A stretch of 64,000 bases of DNA from Inhella proteolytica (lineage in GTDB: Bacteria; Pseudomonadota; Gammaproteobacteria; Burkholderiales; Burkholderiaceae_C). The notes under the pieces are model-generated. The model ran no database searches, was not told the origin of the DNA, and was given only the letters and a program-made list of their open reading frames with translations. This document shows, piece after piece, positions 37,761 through 45,058 of this stretch (the first letter of the stretch is position 1; each line of letters starts with the position of its first letter). Made by a program: the position numbers and the translations under genes. The stretch covers positions 248,001-312,000 of the forward strand of contig NZ_JAEDAK010000002.1 in assembly GCF_016093275.1 (NCBI RefSeq), in the 5' to 3' direction.

Positions 37761-39973
37761 TGCGGGTGTGGGGGATCGCCCTGCTGCTGTTCGCGGCCGG
37801 GGCAGGTGCGGCCGAAGCGCCCGGCGCGGTCGAACGCCAGCGCATCGGCCTGGTGCTCTCGGGCGGCGGTGCGCGCGGACTCACGCACATCGGCGTGCTC
37901 AAGGTGCTGGAGCGCGAGCGCATTCCGGTGGACCTGATCGCCGGCACCTCGATGGGCGCCATCATCGGCGGCCTCTATGCCAGCGGCATGGATGCCGCCA
38001 GTCTGGAACGCGAGCTGCTGCAGCTGGACTGGGCGCAGGTGTTTGCCAGCCGCGTCGACCGCCAGCACCTGTCGCTGCGCCGCAAGGAAGAGGACTTCGC
38101 GTTTTCCGATGCTGTGGAGTTGGGCGCCCGCAACGGCGAGCTGCGCGCCCCGCAAGGCACGGTCTCCAGCCGCGGCCTCGAGGTGCTGTTGCGCCGGCTG
38201 ACGCTGCCGGTGCGCGAGCACACCCACTTCGACCGCCTGCCCACGCCCTTTCGCGCGGTGGCCACCGACATGGAGACCGGCGAGGCCCTGGTGATGGACG
38301 AGGGCGACCTCGCCCTGGCCCTGCGCGCCTCGATGAGCGTGCCCGGCGTGTTCGCGCCGATCGAGCGCGAGGACCGTCTGCTGGGTGACGGCGGCCTCGT
38401 CAACAACCTGCCCGTTGACGTGGTGCGGCGCATGGGCGCGCAGCGGGTGATCGCCGTCAACGTCGGCACGCCGCTGTCGGGCCGCGCTGCGCTCGGCAGC
38501 CTGCTGGGCCTGACGACTCAGATGATCAACATCCTCACCGAGCAGAACGTCAAGCGCAGCCTGGCCACGCTCTGGGACGAGGACGTGCTCATCAGCCCTG
38601 GCCTGGGCGAGCTAAGCTCGGCGGACTTCGAGCGCGCGGCCGAATTCATCCGGATTGGCGAGGCCAGCACCGAGGCCCTGCTGGCCGAGCTGCGCCCGCT
38701 CGCGCTGAGCCCGGCCGACTACGCGCGCTGGCGCCAAGCGCGCAGCCGCAGCGAGCCCCCCAGCCCGCGCCTGGCCGCCCTGCGCTTCGAGGGCAGCGAG
38801 ATCACCCGCCCCGAGCGCTGGCTGCCGGTGCTGGCCAGCCAGGCCGGCGCCGCCTTCGACGCCGCCAAGGCCGTGCGCGACACCCGCCTGCTGGCGGCCA
38901 GTGGCGACTACGCGCGCGTCGACTTCCGGCTCGAACCCGGCCCGGCCGGCGACACCCTGGTGTTCGATCTGGAAGACAAGCCCTGGGGGCCGCATTACTT
39001 CAAGATCGGGCTGGACCTGGCCACCGATTCCGAAGGCCTGGGCAGCTTCAACCTGCGGCTGACGCACAACCGCCATTGGCTCAACCGGCTGGGTGCGGAA
39101 TGGCGCAACCAGCTGGCGATTGGCCGCTCGCCGCGGCTGTTCAGCGAGTGGTACCAGCCCCTCTCCAGCCAAGCTGGCACCGGCAGCGACTGGTTCGGCT
39201 CCGCCTGGGGGGAGCTGCTGCTGCGCCGCGTGCGGCTGTTCGACGAGCAGGGCACCGAATACGCGCAGCTGCGCCGGCGCGCCTTTGCCACCGGCGTGGA
39301 CCTGGGCAAGCCCTTTGGGCGCATGGGCGAGCTGCGCATCGGCCCCTGGCAGGAGGCCACTCGCTGGACACGCCTGCTGGGCGAGCTGAGCGCGCCCGCC
39401 CCGGCCCTGCGCCAGTTGCAGCATCTGTACGGCGTGCGGGCGCAGGCACGGGTCGATCAGCTGGACGAGGCCAACTTCCCGCGCGAGGGCTGGCGCCTGG
39501 TGATGAGCGGCGTGCTGGGTCACCAGACCGGCGTGGACGAACGCGCCCACCGCCTGGAGCTGGAGGCCACGCAGGCACGCAGCTGGGGCCCCGACACGCT
39601 GAACCTGCATGCCCGCCTGGCTCGCACCGAGCCGGTGCCGGGCATTCCCGGTGGGCCCTATGCGCTGGGGGGCTTTCTGCAGCTCTCGGGCCTGCGCAGC
39701 GAGCAGCTCAGCGGCAATGCACTGCTGCTGCTGCGCGCCGGCTGGTACCGGCGTTTGCCAGAAGCGCCGGTGCTGACGCGTGGCTGGTTTCTGGGGGGAT
39801 CGCTGGAAGCCGGCAACACCTGGCTGGCGCCGCGGGACTTGAGCCTGCGGGGCCTGCGCTGGGGCGCCTCGGCCTATCTGGGCGCGGACACCGGCATCGG
39901 GCCGCTCTATCTGGCGCTGGGGCGCGCGGGCGACGGCGCCACCAGCCTCTATCTCTTCCTCGGCCGGCCCTGA
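37760..39973 (+). CDS. Patatin-like phospholipase, type Vd autotransporter (PlpD-like)
   Basis: 737-residue exported protein. Signal peptide (residues 1-19) leads to a patatin domain with oxyanion loop GGGARG (35-40), nucleophile GTSMG (Ser64) and the Asp of DGG (Asp210), so the Ser-Asp dyad is intact. Residues about 255-340 are linker, about 345-405 look like one POTRA domain, and about 410-737 form a BamA/FhaC-type beta barrel rich in alternating aromatic strands. This is the domain order of Pseudomonas PlpD, which passes its lipase through its own barrel. The C terminus ends LYLFLGRP rather than in an aromatic residue. It overlaps the DUF1631 stop by one base. Confidence 0.85.
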   Translation: MRVWGIALLLFAAGAGAAEAPGAVERQRIGLVLSGGGARGLTHIGVLKVLERERIPVDLIAGTSMGAIIGGLYASGMDAASLERELLQLDWAQVFASRVDRQHLSLRRKEEDFAFSDAVELGARNGELRAPQGTVSSRGLEVLLRRLTLPVREHTHFDRLPTPFRAVATDMETGEALVMDEGDLALALRASMSVPGVFAPIEREDRLLGDGGLVNNLPVDVVRRMGAQRVIAVNVGTPLSGRAALGSLLGLTTQMINILTEQNVKRSLATLWDEDVLISPGLGELSSADFERAAEFIRIGEASTEALLAELRPLALSPADYARWRQARSRSEPPSPRLAALRFEGSEITRPERWLPVLASQAGAAFDAAKAVRDTRLLAASGDYARVDFRLEPGPAGDTLVFDLEDKPWGPHYFKIGLDLATDSEGLGSFNLRLTHNRHWLNRLGAEWRNQLAIGRSPRLFSEWYQPLSSQAGTGSDWFGSAWGELLLRRVRLFDEQGTEYAQLRRRAFATGVDLGKPFGRMGELRIGPWQEATRWTRLLGELSAPAPALRQLQHLYGVRAQARVDQLDEANFPREGWRLVMSGVLGHQTGVDERAHRLELEATQARSWGPDTLNLHARLARTEPVPGIPGGPYALGGFLQLSGLRSEQLSGNALLLLRAGWYRRLPEAPVLTRGWFLGGSLEAGNTWLAPRDLSLRGLRWGASAYLGADTGIGPLYLALGRAGDGATSLYLFLGRP

Positions 39974-39974
39974 T

Positions 39975-40295
39975 TCAGGCCGGCTGCGGCTGGCGCAGCG
40001 CCTGCCACAGCGCCGCCCAGGCCTCGCGCACCGCGGGGCTGAAGCCCGGGCCGAGGGCCTGCTCCAGTTCCGGCATCAGGGCTTGGCCGAGCCGGTCCAG
40101 ATCCAGCGCGGCCGGCCAGGCACGGGCATCCGGCTCGGGCCGGCCCAGCCCATGAATCAGCGCGTCGATGCGGCCCACCAGAGCCAGCTCAGCCGGCAGC
40201 TCCAGCTGCTCACGCAGACGCGGTGCCCACTGACCGGCACGCGGTTGCATCTGGGCCCAGGTCAGGCGCACGAGCTGGAACTGGAAGGGCGACAT
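39975..40295 (-). CDS. Small globin-like protein
   Basis: 106 residues from ATG 40295 (GGAG six bases upstream; an in-frame start at 40346 has no such site). MSPFQFQLVRLTWAQMQP resembles the globin A helix and LMPELEQALGPGFSPAVREAWAALWQAL closely resembles the G-H helices of single-domain bacterial globins. The middle is shortened by some 30-40 residues, and the only His outside the leader (in DALIHGLG) is not in an obvious proximal F8 setting. It could be a degenerate or haem-free globin-fold sensor. Convergent with the patatin gene. Confidence 0.55.
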   Translation of the reverse strand: MSPFQFQLVRLTWAQMQPRAGQWAPRLREQLELPAELALVGRIDALIHGLGRPEPDARAWPAALDLDRLGQALMPELEQALGPGFSPAVREAWAALWQALRQPQPA

Positions 40296-40460
40296 GGTGA
40301 ACTCCGACGGCAGGGAACAGCCCGAAGTGTGGGCCGCCGGTGTCAACCAGGCGTTTCAACTCGCGGGTCAGCCGGTTTCAGTTGTTCACAAACTGCAACC
40401 AACTGCAAGCAGGCGCACGGGATCAAGTGCCACCGCGGAACCGGCTACGCCGGGCCGCTG

Positions 40461-40506
40461 GTGGCGCCCCCTTGAGGGGGAGGCGCCAAAGGCGCTCCGG
40501 GGGTGG
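40461..40506. repeat. REP-like GC-rich palindromic element
   Basis: Between the globin-like and kinase genes: CCCCC-TTGA-GGGGG (40467-40480), then GGCGCC-AAA-GGCGC (about 40482-40495) and a run of G. This layout matches, from memory, a short palindromic element repeated between genes in Comamonadaceae and relatives. Only this copy is seen in the window. It may also act as a terminator for the kinase operon, whose stop is at 40508. The remaining gap (40296-40460) shows nothing else recognisable. Confidence 0.5.
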
Positions 40507-40507
40507 T

Positions 40508-42433
40508 TCATTTCAGCAGCCGCTCCACCGCCGCCAGGAGCTCAGCCTTGGCAAAGGGCTTGTCCAGATGCGGGCAGCCAGTCTCGTCCAGGAAGCTGCT
40601 GGCGCCGGGGCTGAGGGTGTCGCCGGTGACGAAGAGCAGACGGCGCAGCAGCTGCGGATGGCCCGCCTTCAGCTCCCGCCATAGCGCGGCCCCGTCCAGG
40701 CCGGGCATGCGCAGGTCCGAGATCACCGCGTCAAAGCGCGCCATCTGCAGCAGCTCCAGAGCCACCTCACCGGTTTCGGCGCAGGCCACCTCGTAGCCGG
40801 CCCCCTCCAGCAGGGTACGCAGCAGGTCGGCGATCTCGGCCTCGTCGTCCACCACGAGCAGTCGCGCCTGGGCCGGTGCGTCGGCGGGCGCGGGTGGCAG
40901 CTCGGCCGGCGCCTCGCCCTGCCCGCTGATGGGCAGGCTGATGCGGAAACAGGCGCCCTGGCCGGGCCGCGGCGGCTCCAGCTGCAGCTCGCCGCCATGC
41001 TCGCGCACCAGGGAGCGCGAGACCGCCAGGCCCAGACCGGTGCCCATGCCCTCGGGCTTGGTGGTGAAGAAGGGCTCGAAGATGGTTTCGCGCAGCTCGA
41101 CCGGGACGCCCGGGCCGCTGTCCTGCACGCGCAGCCAGACGCGCGCCTCCCGGCCCGACCGGGGCTGCTCGACGCCGCTGCTGATGCCCAGCCGGCGCGG
41201 CGGCTCAACCTGCGCCAGCGCCTGCTGGGCGTTGACGATCAGGTTCAGCACCACCTGGCCCAGCTGGTCGGCATCGGCATGCACCGCAGGCAGCGCCGGG
41301 TCGAGCTGCACATCGAGCAGGATGCCGTGGCTGCGCAAGCCGTACTGCAGCAGATCCAGTGCAGCCCGCACCAGCTCGTTCAGGCCCACCGCAGTCCGCT
41401 CGCCCGGGCGGCTGCGCGCCATGTTCAGGAAGGTGCGCACGATGCGGCCACAGCGCTCGGCGGCCTCGCGGATGCGCAGCGCGTCGTCCGCCAGCGCACT
41501 GCCCTGGGCCTTTTCCTCCAGCAGGCTGGCGCGGCCCATGACGATGGCCAGCGGGTTGTTCAGCTCATGCGCCACGCCGGCCAGCAGGCTGCCCATGGCC
41601 CCCAGCTTCTCGCTCTGGCGCAGGGCCTCGCGCTGGCGTTCGATCAGCGCCTGCGCACGCACGCGCTCACTCACGTCGATGATCGAGGCCGTGTAATGAG
41701 TCTGCCCCTTGACCTCGATGCGCCACAGCGCCATCTCGATCGGGAAGCGCTCGCCATCGGCGCGCAACGCCTGCATCTCCAGGCGCTTGCCCATGATGCG
41801 CGGCGCCCCGCCCTGCCCGACCCGGCGCATGCCTTCGTTATGGGCCGCGCGGAATTCGGGCGGTACCATGATCTCGGCCACCGTGCGACCCAGCACCTCG
41901 TCACGCTGGCGCTGGAACATGGCCTCGGCGGCGGGGTTGAACTCGACGATGCGGCCCTCGGCGTCACTCGTCACCAGCGCCGCCAGTGCGTGATCGACGA
42001 TCGAGGTCTTGATCACCTCGGCACGCAGCGCGGCCTCCAACTGTTCCTGCGCCTCGCGCGCCTGATTCTTGACCTCGGTGAGATCGCGCGCAAAGCCCAG
42101 CACCCATTGCACCGGCCGCGCCTGCGCCGGGTAGGGCCGCAGCGACTCCTCGGTGTAGCGCAGGCCGACGCCGGCGTAATCGGCCCAGCCCTCCCAGTGC
42201 AGGGTCGCGCCCTCGAAGACCTGGTCGAACACGGACCGGTTGCGCTCGGCCACACCCTCGCCGCGGATCTCGCTGACGGTGCGCCCGATCAGCTGCTCGG
42301 CGCCCAGGCCCAGGAACTCCAGCGTGGCTCGGTTGGCATAGCGGTAGCGCTGCTCGCGATCGAACACCACCACGCGCGCCGGCACGTCCTCCAGCAGCGC
42401 GCGCAGCAGCTCGGCGTCCAGCTCCAGGTTCAC
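40508..42433 (-). CDS. Soluble PAS-PAS hybrid sensor histidine kinase with receiver domain
   Basis: 641 residues, no signal peptide or membrane helix, so a cytoplasmic sensor. Order: PAS (about 10-125), PAS (about 145-265), HisKA with AGVAHELNNPLAIV (phospho-His 289), HATPase with NLIVNAQQAL, DSGPGVP, PFFTTKPEGMGTGLGLA, then a linker and a receiver domain (about 522-641) with acidic pair DDE and phospho-Asp573 in ISDLRMPG. Ligand or cofactor of the PAS domains is not evident. The ATG overlaps the stop of the response regulator gene by 4 bases, so the two are translated together. Confidence 0.93.
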   Translation of the reverse strand: MNLELDAELLRALLEDVPARVVVFDREQRYRYANRATLEFLGLGAEQLIGRTVSEIRGEGVAERNRSVFDQVFEGATLHWEGWADYAGVGLRYTEESLRPYPAQARPVQWVLGFARDLTEVKNQAREAQEQLEAALRAEVIKTSIVDHALAALVTSDAEGRIVEFNPAAEAMFQRQRDEVLGRTVAEIMVPPEFRAAHNEGMRRVGQGGAPRIMGKRLEMQALRADGERFPIEMALWRIEVKGQTHYTASIIDVSERVRAQALIERQREALRQSEKLGAMGSLLAGVAHELNNPLAIVMGRASLLEEKAQGSALADDALRIREAAERCGRIVRTFLNMARSRPGERTAVGLNELVRAALDLLQYGLRSHGILLDVQLDPALPAVHADADQLGQVVLNLIVNAQQALAQVEPPRRLGISSGVEQPRSGREARVWLRVQDSGPGVPVELRETIFEPFFTTKPEGMGTGLGLAVSRSLVREHGGELQLEPPRPGQGACFRISLPISGQGEAPAELPPAPADAPAQARLLVVDDEAEIADLLRTLLEGAGYEVACAETGEVALELLQMARFDAVISDLRMPGLDGAALWRELKAGHPQLLRRLLFVTGDTLSPGASSFLDETGCPHLDKPFAKAELLAAVERLLK

Positions 42434-43170
42434 ATGCCCTCGGGCGCAGGCACGAACACATAGCCGACGTTGCGCACGGTCTTGATGACCTCGGGGCGAT
42501 CGGGGTTGCGCTCGATCTTGCGGCGCAGGCGCATCACGCGCAGGTCGATCGAGCGGTCGAACACCTCCCAGCCGCGGTTGTGCGCCTGCTCCATGATCTG
42601 GTCGCGGTTCAGCGGCCGGTTGGGGTGGCGGGCGAACAGGGCCAGCAGGTCGAATTCGGCGGCGGTGATGTCGATCTCGGCGCCATCGGCGCCCAGCAGC
42701 TGGCGCGTTTCCAGATCGAGGCTGCAGGCGCCAAAGCGCACGCGCTGGCTGGGCGCCGGGGCGGTGGCGTTCGCGGGCGCGCTGTCAGCCGGCTGCAGGC
42801 GGCGCGCCACCGCGCGCACGCGTGCCAGCAGCTCGCGCAGCTCAAAGGGTTTGGGGATGTAGTCGTCCGCGCCCAGCTCCAGGCCGACGACGCGGTCGAT
42901 CGACTCGCTGACCGTCGTCAGCATGACGATGCCGACGCGTGGATGGGTGCTGCGCAGCCAGCGCGCCAGCGACAGGCCGTTCTCGCCGGGCATGTTGACG
43001 TCCAGCACGGCCAGGTCCGGGACGGTGGTTTCGATCAGGCTGCGCGCCTGCGCGGCATCTGCAGCCTGGCGCACGTCCAGCCCATGGCGGCCGAAGTACT
43101 CGGCCAGCAGGCTGCGCAGCTCCGACTCGTCATCCACAACCAGCACACGCAAGGGGGCAGCTTGATTCAC
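42430..43170 (-). CDS. OmpR-family response regulator
   Basis: 246 residues from a GTG at 43170, chosen because a perfect AGGAGG lies 8 bases upstream; a longer in-frame start at 43218 lacks one. The receiver domain has VLVVDDESE, phospho-Asp57 in LAVLDVNMPG, the switch Thr in MLTTVSES and the Lys of PKPFELRELL. After an Ala/Pro linker comes an OmpR winged helix (LTAAEFDLLALFARHPN-like, EVFDRSIDLRVMRLRRKIE, VRNVGYVF). It should be phosphorylated by the adjoining hybrid kinase. Target genes are unknown. Confidence 0.94.
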   Translation of the reverse strand: MNQAAPLRVLVVDDESELRSLLAEYFGRHGLDVRQAADAAQARSLIETTVPDLAVLDVNMPGENGLSLARWLRSTHPRVGIVMLTTVSESIDRVVGLELGADDYIPKPFELRELLARVRAVARRLQPADSAPANATAPAPSQRVRFGACSLDLETRQLLGADGAEIDITAAEFDLLALFARHPNRPLNRDQIMEQAHNRGWEVFDRSIDLRVMRLRRKIERNPDRPEVIKTVRNVGYVFVPAPEGM

Positions 43171-43315
43171 GCGGGATTCCTCCTGCGTGGAATGATAGAG
43201 AGGCGGTGCGATGGACATGGCGGACGGGCTCTGAGCGGTGTGCCCATGCTGCCCGTGCGCCGTATCAGCCCGGTATCAGCGCCACCGGGCCATGTTGCAA
43301 ATGTTTCAACGGAAA

Positions 43316-43459
43316 TTAGCGCATCCAACCGATCGCCAGACCCAGCAGCAGCACCGTCACCGGCAACAGCCAGTGCGGCAGTTCGCGGCGCGGGGCGCTG
43401 GGCAGCTCGTCCAGCAGGTCTTCGGCGAAGGCTTCACTGCGGTACAGAGGGTGTTGCAT
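43316..43459 (-). CDS. 47-residue single-pass membrane microprotein
   Basis: A short frame of 47 codons with AGGAG 7 bases before its ATG. The product is MQHPLYRSEAFAEDLLDEL followed by a basic stretch and one hydrophobic helix (WLLPVTVLLLGLAIGWM), ending in Arg. The ordered hydrophilic-then-membrane layout, good ribosome site and intact stop support a real gene, though it is too short for certainty. It lies upstream of, and in the same direction as, the response regulator-kinase pair, separated by 145 bases. Confidence 0.5.
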   Translation of the reverse strand: MQHPLYRSEAFAEDLLDELPSAPRRELPHWLLPVTVLLLGLAIGWMR

Positions 43460-43505
43460 GGCAGTCTCCTGACGATGACTGCACTGTGACGGCCCCCTGT
43501 TTCAG

Positions 43506-44249
43506 CTAGATGTCAGCGCCTTCGCCCTCGGTTTCATTCGTTGCAGCCGGCGGCGGCTGCAGCTGCGCCCACTCGTGCAGGCAATGCGCAGCATCGGCCA
43601 CGCCGATGTTCTTCAGTGCCGAAAACAGCGCCACGCCGATGTCGACTTCCTCGGTCAGGGCATAGGCGGCCAGTTGCTCCTGGGTGTCGGCCAGGATCTT
43701 GGCCCGCTCCTTCTGGGTCAGCTTGTCAGCCTTGGTCAGCAGCACCAGCAGACGCACCTCGCCGGCGTAGATGCGCTCGGCCATGAAGTCGATCAGCTGG
43801 CGGTCCAGGTCGGTCAGGCCATGGCGGCTGTCGACCATCTGCACCACACCCACCAGCGGACCGCGCTCCACCAAGTAGTCGGCCATCACCTTCTGCCAGC
43901 GCGCCTTGGCGTCGCGGTTCACAGCCGCGTAGCCGTAGCCGGGCAGGTCGGCCCAGAGCTGGTTGGGTGCGTCCTTGGGGCCGACGTGGAACAGGTTGAT
44001 GTGCTGGGTGCGGCCCGGCGTCTTGGAGGCGAAGGCCAGACGGCGGTGCTGGGCCAGGGTGTTGATGGCAGTGCTCTTGCCAGCATTCGAGCGGCCAACG
44101 AAGGCAACCTCGGGCAGGCCGGTCTCGGGCAGCTGGTGCAGCTGCGCCGCGGTGGTGAAGAAGCGCGCGGTGTGGGCCCAGCCGAGCACCTCGCGGTCGG
44201 TGACCGGAACGGTCGGGGTGGGGGTGGGCTCGGTCATGAGGGGCGGCAT
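43506..44249 (-). CDS. engB: Ribosome biogenesis GTP-binding protein EngB (YihA/YsxC)
   Basis: TrmE-Era-EngA-EngB-type GTPase needed for large-subunit assembly. G1 GRSNAGKST, G2 region TPGRTQHINLF, G3 DLPGYGYA, G4 LTKADKL and G5 near VALFSALK are all visible in 247 residues. Two N-terminal Met codons (44249 and 44237) are possible; TACAAT at 44248-44253 on the minus strand may be a -10 box, which would favour the second. Divergent from the cytochrome c4 gene, a common betaproteobacterial pairing. Confidence 0.95.
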   Translation of the reverse strand: MPPLMTEPTPTPTVPVTDREVLGWAHTARFFTTAAQLHQLPETGLPEVAFVGRSNAGKSTAINTLAQHRRLAFASKTPGRTQHINLFHVGPKDAPNQLWADLPGYGYAAVNRDAKARWQKVMADYLVERGPLVGVVQMVDSRHGLTDLDRQLIDFMAERIYAGEVRLLVLLTKADKLTQKERAKILADTQEQLAAYALTEEVDIGVALFSALKNIGVADAAHCLHEWAQLQPPPAATNETEGEGADI

Positions 44250-44346
44250 TGTAAGATTCGCGGCCTTTTTCCCGGCCCGCCCCCTGTTTGCCCTGGGCGC
44301 GGCCGTCTTGCAAGACGCTCAAAAGCCAAGAAAGCGCCCGCCCACC

Positions 44347-44961
44347 ATGAAGACGCCGCTGCGCCTCCTCGCCCTGACCCTGATCGCCGCCAGCGCCCAC
44401 GCCAATGCGCCGCAGCCCGCCGCCAAGCCCGATCTGGCCAAGGGACAGGCCATCTCGTCGCAGGTCTGTGCCGCCTGCCACACGGCCGACGGTTCGCGCG
44501 GCAGCCCGGCCAACCCCATCCTGGCCGGCCAGCACCCCGAATACCTGGCCAAGCAGCTGGCCGACTTCAAGAGCGGCAAGCGCAAGAACGCCATCATGGC
44601 GGGCTTCGCCGGCACGCTGAGCGAAGACGACATGCGCAACGTCGCGGCCTTCTACGGCAGCAAGACGGCCAAGCCTGGCTTCGCCAAGAACAAGGACAGC
44701 GTGGCCCTGGGTCAGCAGATCTACCGCGGCGGCATTGCGGCCAAGGGCGTGCCGGCCTGCGCCGGCTGCCACAGCCCGAACGGTGCCGGCCTGCCGGTGC
44801 AGTACCCGCGCGTGGGCGGCCAGCATGCCGACTACACCGAGGCCCAGCTGAACGCCTTCCGCGCCGGCTCCCGGGTGAACGTGCAGATGAGCGCCATTGC
44901 CGCCAAGATGAACGACGCCGAGATCAAGGCCGTGAGCGACTACATCGCCGGCCTGCGCTGA
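44347..44961 (+). CDS. Dihaem cytochrome c4-type protein
   Basis: 204-residue periplasmic electron carrier with signal peptide (cleavage after SAHA) and two class I cytochrome domains, each with a haem site: VCAACHTADG and ACAGCHSPNG. Axial Met candidates lie in AIMAGFAGTLSEDDM and VQMSAIAAKMND. Cytochrome c4 usually passes electrons to terminal oxidases. The gene precedes resB-ccsB, which encode the ligation machinery that attaches its haems. Confidence 0.93.
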   Translation: MKTPLRLLALTLIAASAHANAPQPAAKPDLAKGQAISSQVCAACHTADGSRGSPANPILAGQHPEYLAKQLADFKSGKRKNAIMAGFAGTLSEDDMRNVAAFYGSKTAKPGFAKNKDSVALGQQIYRGGIAAKGVPACAGCHSPNGAGLPVQYPRVGGQHADYTEAQLNAFRAGSRVNVQMSAIAAKMNDAEIKAVSDYIAGLR

Positions 44962-44980
44962 TCCACGCCCCGTCCCCTGA

Positions 44981-45007
44981 AAAAGGCCAGCCCCGCGCTG
45001 GCCTTTT
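44981..45007 (+). terminator. Rho-independent terminator of the cytochrome c4 gene
   Basis: Stem AAAAGGCCAGC / GCTGGCCTTTT (11 bp, short C/G loop) with a T tract, 20 bases past the stop. It separates the cytochrome gene from resB. Confidence 0.88.
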
Positions 45008-45058
45008 TTGTTTCCGCTTAAGGCAAAGCCTCCCACCCCCGGGACAATCCGGCCCGCC

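Noticed and set aside
40380..40412. Direct and inverted copies of AACTGCAA/CAGTTG
   Set aside because: Too short and isolated to call a regulator site or attachment site without further copies.
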